Assembly: GCA_964600385.1 (NCBI GenBank)
Contig: CAZRJC010000001.1
Location: 1-64,000 of the forward strand
Origin: DMER64 sp964600385
GTDB lineage: Bacteria; Bacteroidota; Bacteroidia; Bacteroidales; UBA932
Direction: 5' to 3'
DNA: 64,000 nt
Shown: piece after piece, positions 24,559 through 32,154 of the stretch
Numbering within the stretch: the first letter of the stretch is position 1
Layout of the letters: every line of letters starts with the position of its first letter
Notes under the pieces: generated by a model
What the model was told of the DNA's origin: nothing
Seen by the model: only the letters and a program-made list of their open reading frames with translations
Database searches by the model: none
Position numbers and translations under genes: made by a program

Positions 24559-26865
24559 TTATTTAGCAGTGTATTCAGCGGGATCTGTAATGGCTGCTTT
24601 TCTGCTTACTCCGTATACCGTCACAAAAGCAATCGTTGTTGCCAGCAATCCGGCCAGGATAAATATCCATGGTCCCAGTGTGATGCGCAGAGGATAGTCG
24701 GACAGCCATCTGCTCATGGCATACCATATAACCGGAACAGATATGATAAAGGCAATCAAAACCATACGCAGGAAACTGACCACCAGACGTATTACTATCT
24801 CTTTAACCGTAGAGCCGAATACTTTTCTCATGGCAATTTCAAGAGCCCTCTGACGTACAAAATAAGTAGCCATGGCAAGCAGTCCTAAAGCCGACAATAC
24901 AATTGCGATGATAGTAAAAAATATAAGAATGGTAGAGGTTTTCTCCTGTTGTTCATAGGCTTTCCGGATCTGATCGTTTATGAATTCGCCTGAGAAAATA
25001 TCACCTCCGCTTATCCGGAGAAACACATCCCCTACCTGTTTCATCACCCGGACCGGATCTCCGTTTACTTTAATCAAAAAAGACCAGGGTACAGATTCTC
25101 TGAAATTATTATAGACCACGGTGGCCGGTCCTATCTTCTCCGTTACATTGCCATATTGGAAATCTTTCAGGATTCCTGCAATCAGGATATCGGTTCCTCT
25201 TATAGAAACGTGCGTTGCCTCTTGTTTCAAATCCATTTTCCGCATGGCCGATTCATTGAACCAATTACCCTGTCCTGCGGTATGGTTGTCCCGTATGACC
25301 TCAAAACCCATCATGTCAAAATATGTTGAATCTCCCTCGAAAACCTGGAAACTTATATTCCTGTCTTCATACTGTACGGTATTGTTATTGCCTCTGTCCA
25401 GCGGATAGCCCCTGCAGAAAGCAACTTTCTCCACACCGGGGAGCGTCATGAGTTCATTTCTGAAAGTCTCTGACAAGGTTATGTCAAAGTCCATGTTATC
25501 AACAACAATAATATTATCTGTATTATAACCCAGCCGGGCCTTCATCATATAATGCACCTGTGCAGTCATAGTAATGGAACAGGCTATAAGGACAATGGTT
25601 ATAACGTTCTGGACAGTGATAAAAACCTTACCGAAAAACATTTTGGACTTACGTTTGAAAGACCCCCTTACCACCTCTATGGGTTCATAACCGGAAATGA
25701 TTCGCGCCGGAATTACACCCGCAACGGCTCCCAGAACAAATATTCCCAGTATACTGAATAGAATATCCGCCGGTGTCAAATCTTTAAGCACGGATAGTTC
25801 TTTCCCGAGCAGCCGTCCGGCATAGTCGTCTGCTCCCAGAGCCATGACCAGTGCCAGAATAAAGGCTATTGTACAAATAATGAGTGATTCATATATAAGC
25901 TTGCCAAAAAGAGCCCTGCGGGATGATCCGAGCAGACGCCTTGTAGACATTTCCCTTGCCCGGAATCCGGCCTGGGCCACTGTCAGGTTTATATAGTTTA
26001 TGAGAGCAAAAAGCAAAATCAGAACTCCAACCGATATCAGAATTATTACCAGCGTGGAATCGCCCTGGTGGAATCCATTTATGGGCACATCAGAAAAATA
26101 GACATCCCTGAGGGGAGTCAGTAACACCTGTTGCCAGACTTCACGTTCGTATATCCAGTAAAACGTCTTGAAGTATTCCTTCATTTCGGGAATTCTGGCT
26201 GTAATATCGGCATTTTCTCTTGCCAGAATAAACATTACAGCCGTTCCTGCATTACCCAGGTTATTATCAATAATAGAAGGGTTATAGTGAGCCATCTGTT
26301 CCATTCTCAGAATTATATCGTAATTCAAGAAAATGGAATTGGTTATATCTTCCAGCACTCCGGCAACAGTGACAACAAAGCCTTCAAGTTCAACAGTCTT
26401 TCCGACAGGATCTTCAGGTCCGAACATCCTGTTGGCGAAACTTTCACTAATAATCACATTATCGAGAGAACCCAGTGCCGTATTTCTGTCACCCGAGATA
26501 AGCCGGAAATCAAAAAAATCAAAAAAAGTAGAATCTGCAAAACCCAGCGAAACAGATGTTTTTTCGCCAAGAATCCTGGCAGGGTATCCGTCTCCGAAGC
26601 CAGTATATACACAGATCTTTTCAATCTCGGGGTACCGGCCGGTCAGTTTGTCAGCCAGTTTTGCGGCACATCCATAAACTGTTTCGCTTCCCAGGACATA
26701 AATTCTGTCTGCCTTTGTCTGATATGAATCGGTAGATAATTCACCTGCTGTGTATTCAGCGATAAGAATAACAAACACCAGAGAAATGGAGAGCCCCAGA
26801 AGGCAAATTATAGAATAGGCCTTATTTCGCTTCCAATAAAACAAGGTAGATCTGATACCTGACAT
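24559..26865 (-). CDS. FtsX/MacB-like ABC transporter permease (first of three)
   Basis: 768 residues with the MacB_PCD/FtsX layout; it is the most divergent of the three (RAREMSTRRLLGSSRRALFG in the first FtsX region; RQRALEIAMRKVFGSTVKE in the last). The N-terminus has the expected single helix (SIICLLGLSISLVFVILIAE). It would be first in the transcript. Three divergent permeases may form different dimers with a shared ATPase encoded elsewhere, as seen in other Bacteroidota clusters; that pairing is inference. Confidence 0.87.
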   Translation of the reverse strand: MSGIRSTLFYWKRNKAYSIICLLGLSISLVFVILIAEYTAGELSTDSYQTKADRIYVLGSETVYGCAAKLADKLTGRYPEIEKICVYTGFGDGYPARILGEKTSVSLGFADSTFFDFFDFRLISGDRNTALGSLDNVIISESFANRMFGPEDPVGKTVELEGFVVTVAGVLEDITNSIFLNYDIILRMEQMAHYNPSIIDNNLGNAGTAVMFILARENADITARIPEMKEYFKTFYWIYEREVWQQVLLTPLRDVYFSDVPINGFHQGDSTLVIILISVGVLILLFALINYINLTVAQAGFRAREMSTRRLLGSSRRALFGKLIYESLIICTIAFILALVMALGADDYAGRLLGKELSVLKDLTPADILFSILGIFVLGAVAGVIPARIISGYEPIEVVRGSFKRKSKMFFGKVFITVQNVITIVLIACSITMTAQVHYMMKARLGYNTDNIIVVDNMDFDITLSETFRNELMTLPGVEKVAFCRGYPLDRGNNNTVQYEDRNISFQVFEGDSTYFDMMGFEVIRDNHTAGQGNWFNESAMRKMDLKQEATHVSIRGTDILIAGILKDFQYGNVTEKIGPATVVYNNFRESVPWSFLIKVNGDPVRVMKQVGDVFLRISGGDIFSGEFINDQIRKAYEQQEKTSTILIFFTIIAIVLSALGLLAMATYFVRQRALEIAMRKVFGSTVKEIVIRLVVSFLRMVLIAFIISVPVIWYAMSRWLSDYPLRITLGPWIFILAGLLATTIAFVTVYGVSRKAAITDPAEYTAK

Positions 26866-26917
26866 ATAACATATGAATTGCTGTTATTTATTAAACCACT
26901 AACGTGCCAAAATAAAT

Positions 26918-26940
26918 AAGGCGCTGTAATACAGCGCCTT
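26918..26940 (-). terminator. Terminator of the M23 peptidase gene
   Basis: AAGGCGCTGT (26918-26927) pairs perfectly with ACAGCGCCTT (26931-26940). On the minus strand it is followed by ATTTATTTT, so it ends transcripts coming from the peptidase gene and also separates them from the permease operon. Confidence 0.75.
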
Positions 26941-27004
26941 GCATACAAATATCTTTTACCGATTTGTCTAAAAAATAGACATACGTGTAAAAATGTTATA
27001 CAGG

Positions 27005-27961
27005 TTACCTGACTATAAGTCTTCTGCCGATACGTAAAGTTGTTTTTGAAGAAATACCGTTCAGTTGGCAGATCTTTTTTACGGTTGTTCCGTATTTCAT
27101 GGCCAGGCCTCCCAGGGTATCTCCGGAACGGATGGTGTGCAGCATTCTTTGCGATGCGGCAACAGATTCAGAATCGTCCTGTCCATAATGCGAGTAAATG
27201 CTAAAGTAATGCTTCTTTAAAACAAAGACGGAATCACGAAGAGCTCCCGTTTCAAAATCGATGAGACGTTCCGGGTCAAATGCCTTTCCCATGTATCTGG
27301 TCTCAAAATGCAAATGAGGTCCGGTACTGCGGCCGGTGCTTCCGCCCAGGCCAATCACCTCGCCTGCCTTGACAAGTTCCCCGGTTTCTACCAAATGCTT
27401 TGACAGATGGCCGTAATAAGTTTCCAGACCGTTGGCATGCCGTACTACAAGCATATTCCCGTATCCTCCTGAATTTCTGGAAAATTCAACAATACGCACT
27501 ACTCCGTCAAAAGCTGCCCGTACCGAATCGCCCCTGGCAAGTGGAAGGTCGGTTCCCTTATGTTCTCTCGTCCTGCGGAAAGCGAAACGTGAACGTACTG
27601 TCCCTAGAAGCGGACAACAGTAGCCGTGCAATGAATCGGCAAGACACAGATCAACTTCTTCCGGTAATTCAGAAAGCGGGATATCTTTAAAGGCATGGAT
27701 ACTCTCGGTATTCCACCCTTCATAAAAATCATCATCATCTATTACCGGCCGCCCCAGATCCCAGTATTCCCAGGTAAAATCCCGGAATAGAATGATTTTA
27801 GTGAATTTGTCCTCTGTGTCGAGGGTATCTACTGCAGTGCGCATTTCTAATCCGCGAACCGGTCCGGACGGACCTCCTTTTGTGGCCTCCGGGTCTGCTT
27901 CCTGAGCATAAGAAAAACAAGTAGCTGATAAACAGGCTGCAATTAAAAGAATATTTTTCAA
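27005..27961 (-). CDS. M23 metallopeptidase with C-terminal LysM domain
   Basis: About 318 residues: a signal peptide (KNILLIAACLSATCFSYAQ), an M23/LytM domain with the zinc ligands HKGTD (His and Asp) and HLHFE, and the catalytic region YYGHLS, then a LysM peptidoglycan-binding domain at the end (IRSGDTLGGLAMKYGTTVKK). It is an envelope endopeptidase or a NlpD/EnvC-like activator that acts on peptide cross-links of peptidoglycan. The start is uncertain: the longest frame begins with a TTG at 27994, but that lies inside the -7 box, so TTG 27961 just before the signal peptide is preferred. Confidence 0.85.
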   Translation of the reverse strand: MKNILLIAACLSATCFSYAQEADPEATKGGPSGPVRGLEMRTAVDTLDTEDKFTKIILFRDFTWEYWDLGRPVIDDDDFYEGWNTESIHAFKDIPLSELPEEVDLCLADSLHGYCCPLLGTVRSRFAFRRTREHKGTDLPLARGDSVRAAFDGVVRIVEFSRNSGGYGNMLVVRHANGLETYYGHLSKHLVETGELVKAGEVIGLGGSTGRSTGPHLHFETRYMGKAFDPERLIDFETGALRDSVFVLKKHYFSIYSHYGQDDSESVAASQRMLHTIRSGDTLGGLAMKYGTTVKKICQLNGISSKTTLRIGRRLIVR

Positions 27962-27991
27962 AACGTATAGGAAATTTGATGTTGTCTGGAG

Positions 27992-27999
27992 CAAATATA
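27992..27999 (-). promoter_or_regulatory. -7 box for the M23 peptidase gene
   Basis: Minus strand reads TATATTTG. It contains the TTG that would otherwise serve as an upstream start codon. Confidence 0.5.
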
Positions 28000-28027
28000 A
28001 TGATTTTCGCTTGCAAAACTTTTCATT

Positions 28028-28035
28028 TATATTTG
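28028..28035 (+). promoter_or_regulatory. -7 box for the metal-chelate permease gene
   Basis: TATATTTG ends five bases before ATG 28041, so the mRNA would start at or next to the start codon. The divergent -7 box for the peptidase gene is about 30 bases away. Confidence 0.55.
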
Positions 28036-28040
28036 TGATA

Positions 28041-29048
28041 ATGAAAAAATATTGGATACCCCTTCTTTTACTGCTGTTTATTGCAGCCGATATTTTTTTG
28101 GGATCCGTTAAACTTCCTTTCCACCAGATCTGGTCGTCTGTCTGGGGTGGAGAAGTACCCGATTACGTTGACAAGATCGTATGGAATTTCAGATTCCCCA
28201 AAATGGTCACTGCATTACTTTCGGGTATGGCCCTGGCTGTCTGCGGAGTACAGATGCAGACTCTTTTCCGGAATCCCCTGGCAGATCCATACATCCTGGG
28301 CATAAGTTCCGGAGCCGGACTGGGAGTGGCTCTTTTTACCATGGGTTTCTCTGCCCTGGGTCTCAATAATCTGTTACCCGAGGCAATTGCCAATCTGGGC
28401 ATGGCATCGGCTGCCTGGATAGGAGCCCTGATCATGACCTTTATCATCATGGCCGCCTCTCAGCGGCTGAAAAGCAATATGTCGCTGCTTATCCTGGGTA
28501 TCATGGCCGGTTCTGCCGGTTCTGCCCTGATTGGTCTTTTGCAGTACCTTTCGAACGCTCCTGCTCTCAAAATGTATGTATTGTGGACAATGGGCAGTTT
28601 TGGCAATGTCACCGGCAGCAAGCTTCTCATCATGACAGTGCTTTGCCTGGCCGGATTCACGATCTCTGTTTACAACATTAAAGATCTGAATGTCCTGCTC
28701 ATGGGAGAACAATATGCATACAGCCTGGGTATAAAGCTGAATCGCGTCAGGAACCGTATCTTCATTGCCACCGCACTCCTGGCCGGTAGCGTCACAGCCT
28801 TCTGCGGGCCCATTGGTTTTATTGGCATTGCCGTTCCGCACCTGGCCAGAATGATCTTCCGCAACGCCAACCACAGGGTTCTCATACCGGCCTCGGGACT
28901 TATCGGCGCCTTGCTTATGCTGGTTGCAGATATCCTTTCACAGATGCCGGGTTCGCAGAATGTTCTGCCAATCAACACTGTGGCGGCTCTTTTAGGCATA
29001 CCTGTTATCATATACGTTATTTTTCAGAACAAAGCACTTCAGGAATGA
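28041..29048 (+). CDS. FecCD/BtuC-type ABC transporter permease (siderophore, heme or cobalamin)
   Basis: 335 residues with about ten membrane helices. FPKMVTALLSGMALAVCGVQ and MQTLFRNPLADPYILGISSG are the conserved FecCD/BtuC signatures, and GPIGFIGIAVPHLARMIF near residue 260 is the loop that contacts the ATPase. It imports a metal chelate (iron siderophore, heme) or vitamin B12; the binding protein and outer-membrane receptor are not in the window, so the cargo is unknown. ATG 28041 is preferred over an in-frame TTG at 28011, which lies before the -7 box. The stop overlaps the ATPase gene by four bases. Confidence 0.92.
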   Translation: MKKYWIPLLLLLFIAADIFLGSVKLPFHQIWSSVWGGEVPDYVDKIVWNFRFPKMVTALLSGMALAVCGVQMQTLFRNPLADPYILGISSGAGLGVALFTMGFSALGLNNLLPEAIANLGMASAAWIGALIMTFIIMAASQRLKSNMSLLILGIMAGSAGSALIGLLQYLSNAPALKMYVLWTMGSFGNVTGSKLLIMTVLCLAGFTISVYNIKDLNVLLMGEQYAYSLGIKLNRVRNRIFIATALLAGSVTAFCGPIGFIGIAVPHLARMIFRNANHRVLIPASGLIGALLMLVADILSQMPGSQNVLPINTVAALLGIPVIIYVIFQNKALQE

Positions 29049-29752
29049 GCAGATACCTTGACATAAAAGATCTTTCCATAGGTTACCGCAAACAGGGACC
29101 GGTCTTTTCAGGTATAAGCATCCGGGCCGGTTCGGGATCTCTGATAGGATTACTTGGGCCCAACGGGATAGGAAAATCCACCCTGCTCCGCACCCTGGCC
29201 GGTTTGCAGCCCTCTCTCAACGGAACCGTCCAATGGAGCGAGACACTTCCGGACGGATTGAGAACCTGTGCCTTTGTCCCGTCCCAATCACCCCGTGCCG
29301 CCCATTTTTCGGTTGAAGACACCATCGGCACAGGACGATACCGCTATACAAACTGGCTGGGAATTGAAGATGAAGCAGGAAAACAGACCGTTTCCCGTGC
29401 CATGGAACTTGCCGGGATCTCGCATTTGGCAGGACGTTACAGCGCAGACCTGTCCGACGGTGAATTCCAGCGCGTTGCAATAGCCAGAGCTCTTGTGCAG
29501 GACACTCCCCTGATCATTCTGGATGAACCCACGGCTTTCCTGGATATTGCCAACAAACGCTCAACAGGCAGACTGCTGCGACAACTTGCCGGTGAAGAAG
29601 ACAAATGCATTATCTTTTCCACACACGATCTTAACCTTGCCATGGAATACTGCCACCAGCTCTGGATAATGACCCGCTCCGGAGCATTTCTTACCGGAGA
29701 CCCCCGGACCCTTGCAGAAAAAGGAGCGCTCGAAATATTATACCGGGAATAA
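29045..29752 (+). CDS. ABC transporter ATPase, FecE/BtuD type
   Basis: 235 residues: Walker A GPNGIGKST at 38-46, the signature LSDGEFQR (D instead of the usual second G), Walker B LIILDEPTAFLD, and the H-loop STHDLN. It powers the permease encoded just before it, with which it overlaps by ATGA. Length is at the short end of the family. The metal chelate or corrinoid imported is not known. Confidence 0.92.
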   Translation: MSRYLDIKDLSIGYRKQGPVFSGISIRAGSGSLIGLLGPNGIGKSTLLRTLAGLQPSLNGTVQWSETLPDGLRTCAFVPSQSPRAAHFSVEDTIGTGRYRYTNWLGIEDEAGKQTVSRAMELAGISHLAGRYSADLSDGEFQRVAIARALVQDTPLIILDEPTAFLDIANKRSTGRLLRQLAGEEDKCIIFSTHDLNLAMEYCHQLWIMTRSGAFLTGDPRTLAEKGALEILYRE

Positions 29753-29766
29753 TAAAACTTTTTAAC

Positions 29767-30363
29767 ATGAAAACAGGCATTATAGATCTGATTACCAAAA
29801 ACCGCTCCTACAGGAGATTTTTTCAGGACGTAGAAGTTCCTTACGACGCATTGGAATCCATGATAGAAGCTGCCAGGCTCAGTCCTTCGGGAGCCAACCG
29901 CCAGCCGTTGAAATACATTATCTGTCAGGATGGGAAGGGCAAGACAGGCCGTGAAATATTCGACTGCCTTGTTTGGGCCGCCTATCTGAAAGACTGGGAC
30001 GGCCCTGTGGAAGGCGAGAGACCGGCCGCCTACATTGTTATGTTGCACGACAAGAATGTCCGCCCGACTGTTTTCTGCGATCAGGGAATTGCTCTGCAAA
30101 GCATTCTTCTGCAGGCCGTTTCGCTGGGTTACGGAGGCTGCATATTTGCTTCAATCAACAGACCGAGGCTTTCTAAGTTCCTGGATCTTCCCGAAAATCT
30201 GGAAATCCTTCACGTCGTGGCACTGGGACAGCCTAAAGAAACCGTAGTCATAGATAAAACAAACCCCGACCTCACGGCCGGGGAAAACATCAAATATTGG
30301 AGAGACGCGGATGGTGTACATCATGTACCCAAACGCTCATTGTCTGAGCTGATTATTAAATAG
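29767..30363 (+). CDS. Nitroreductase family protein (FMN-dependent)
   Basis: 198 residues. NRSYRRFFQDVEVPYDALES and ARLSPSGANRQPLKYI near the start are the FMN phosphate-binding part of nitroreductases, and AVSLGYGGCIFASINRPRL further on is the second FMN region. Members reduce nitro groups, quinones or flavins with NAD(P)H; some belong to cobalamin lower-ligand synthesis (BluB is a relative but the motif set here is the general type). It lies 14 bases after the ABC ATPase gene, so it may share that transcript. The next gene converges and abuts with no gap. Confidence 0.85.
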   Translation: MKTGIIDLITKNRSYRRFFQDVEVPYDALESMIEAARLSPSGANRQPLKYIICQDGKGKTGREIFDCLVWAAYLKDWDGPVEGERPAAYIVMLHDKNVRPTVFCDQGIALQSILLQAVSLGYGGCIFASINRPRLSKFLDLPENLEILHVVALGQPKETVVIDKTNPDLTAGENIKYWRDADGVHHVPKRSLSELIIK

Positions 30364-31566
30364 CTACTTCTTTGTATCCATCAGCATGCGGATAGCGTTT
30401 GCAAGCCTGCGGACGCCTTCTTCTGCACGTTCCTCGTTCATATAGGAGAAATTTATGCGGAGGGTGTTTTTGCCCGACCCGTCGCAATGGAAAGCTTCAC
30501 CAATTACAAAAGCCACATCTTCCTTAACGGCGAGTTTGAAAAGATCGGTAGCATCATATCCCTGGGGCAGTGTTACAAACAGGAAAAGACCTCCGTCGGG
30601 ATTGGTCCAGGTAACACCTTCCGGCATATATTTCTCGAATGCGGCTATCATACTGTTCCTCTTGGCACAATAATTTACCTTAATCCGCTCTACATTTTTA
30701 TCAAAATAGCCTTTCTCAATGAACTTGGCAGCAATGAACTGATTGAACACGGGGGCACACAGGTCAACCGATTGTTTTACAATCTCGAGCCTGTCTATTA
30801 TGGGTTTGGGAGCCATTATCCATCCCAGTCTGAACCCGGGCACAAACGTTTTGGAAAAAGTACCCAGTAACATTGTCCGACCCTCTTTATCCAGAGAATA
30901 GATCATTGGCATGGGTTCTCCGTCAAAACGGATTTCACGGTAAGGGCTGTCCTCAACAATCAGCAGATTGAATTTCTTAGCCACTTCAATAACATTCATG
31001 CGCTGCTCAATATCCATGGTAACACCCGAAGGATTCTGGAAATCGGGAATTGCATAAATGAATTTGGGCTTTTTCCCGGCAGCTGTAAGTGCACCCACTA
31101 CGGAACGCAATTCTTCGTCTTTGGGAACTCCCACCGGATTGGCCTGATGTGCATAAAATGCCTGAAGCGCACCCAGGTAGGAAGGCAGTCCGCAAACTAT
31201 GGTATCGCCTGGGTTAATGAACAAAGCGGTGATCATATCTATAGCCTGCTGGGACGAGGTGGTGATTATAAAGTTTTCATAGGTAACGTCCATTCCCTCA
31301 GCTATGTAACGTTCAGCAAGAATCTCGCGCAGTTTCCTGAGACCGAGTGTTTCACCGTACTGTAAGGCCTGTATGGCGTTTTCATCTAAAACTTCCTGAA
31401 CAACTTCTTTCAGTTCATCTACGGGAAAAGCGGTGATATCGGGAAATCCGCCGCCAAACGAAATGATTTCCGGGCGTGTAGCCATTTTTAGAAGGTCCCT
31501 GATTGCGGATCTTCTCATATTTTTGGCATTATCTGAAATAATGGAACTTAAGTAATCTTCTAGCAT
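30364..31566 (-). CDS. PLP-dependent aminotransferase, class I/II (2-aminoadipate/MocR-like type)
   Basis: 400 residues. The fold-type I pattern is clear: ISFGGGFPD, PSYLGALQAF, DFQNPSGVTM, VEDSPYREIRF and the PLP-binding lysine in LLGTFSKTFVPGFRLGW. NDAK-like start (ISDNAKNMRRSAIRDLL) is common to LysN/2-aminoadipate and KAT-type aminotransferases. Substrate cannot be fixed from sequence; aromatic or aminoadipate-like amino acids are possible. ATG 31566 is chosen because the longer frame begins with a TTG at 31590 that lies inside the -7 box. Confidence 0.87.
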   Translation of the reverse strand: MLEDYLSSIISDNAKNMRRSAIRDLLKMATRPEIISFGGGFPDITAFPVDELKEVVQEVLDENAIQALQYGETLGLRKLREILAERYIAEGMDVTYENFIITTSSQQAIDMITALFINPGDTIVCGLPSYLGALQAFYAHQANPVGVPKDEELRSVVGALTAAGKKPKFIYAIPDFQNPSGVTMDIEQRMNVIEVAKKFNLLIVEDSPYREIRFDGEPMPMIYSLDKEGRTMLLGTFSKTFVPGFRLGWIMAPKPIIDRLEIVKQSVDLCAPVFNQFIAAKFIEKGYFDKNVERIKVNYCAKRNSMIAAFEKYMPEGVTWTNPDGGLFLFVTLPQGYDATDLFKLAVKEDVAFVIGEAFHCDGSGKNTLRINFSYMNEERAEEGVRRLANAIRMLMDTKK

Positions 31567-31587
31567 GGCATTTTTGTTTTTACGGGG

Positions 31588-31595
31588 CAAAACTA
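31588..31595 (-). promoter_or_regulatory. -7 box for the aminotransferase gene
   Basis: Minus strand reads TAGTTTTG (TAnnTTTG), 21 bases before ATG 31566. Confidence 0.5.
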
Positions 31596-31696
31596 ACGAA
31601 GTAAAATTAAAATTGCAAAAATTATTATAATTATGTAGTAAAATTCTTTATTCTTATTTAAATCATAAGCACAACAAAGCTCACACAGAATTGTAT

Positions 31697-31704
31697 TATA
31701 TTTG
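31697..31704 (+). promoter_or_regulatory. -7 box for the queD-polA operon
   Basis: TATATTTG ends 18 bases before ATG 31723. It may drive the long plus-strand run down to the pseudouridine synthase gene at 39219, with extra promoters inside. Confidence 0.55.
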
Positions 31705-31722
31705 TAGGATTAAAAGGATTAT

Positions 31723-32154
31723 ATGGCAAATTTAAGAATAACAAAGGAATTCCGGTTCGAAGGAGCTCACGCGTTGCTGGATTATGACGGGAAATGCCGT
31801 CATATACACGGACATTCCTACAGGCTTTTGATTACAGTGGAAGGAGAGCCTTCTTTGCGGGAAGGAGACCCCAAAATAGGAATGATAATGGATTTCGGAG
31901 ACCTGAAAAATATTGTTGAAGCCCATATACTCAAACATTTTGATCATGCGCTGCTATTAAGACGCAATGCACCTCTTGCCGAAGAAATATCCGGAGCTTA
32001 CCACAATGTACTACTGTTGGATTTTCAGCCAACCTGCGAACAACTGACGCTTCATTTTGCCGGTATTTTGAAGAAAATCATCACTTTGCCCAACAGCCTT
32101 TACAGTGTCCGCTTGTATGAAACTCCCACATCCTGGTGCGAATGGACAAAGTGA
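31723..32154 (+). CDS. queD: 6-carboxytetrahydropterin synthase (QueD) / PTPS family
   Basis: 143 residues, normal for QueD. Zn2+ ligands His16 (FEGAHAL), His29 and His31 (HIHGHSY) and the catalytic Cys25 (GKCRH) are in place, and the last residues SWCEWTK hold the conserved glutamate. QueD makes 6-carboxytetrahydropterin from dihydroneopterin triphosphate in the queuosine/7-deazaguanine pathway; other PTPS enzymes make pterins. No other queuosine gene is in the window. The polA start lies inside its last codons. Confidence 0.85.
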   Translation: MANLRITKEFRFEGAHALLDYDGKCRHIHGHSYRLLITVEGEPSLREGDPKIGMIMDFGDLKNIVEAHILKHFDHALLLRRNAPLAEEISGAYHNVLLLDFQPTCEQLTLHFAGILKKIITLPNSLYSVRLYETPTSWCEWTK

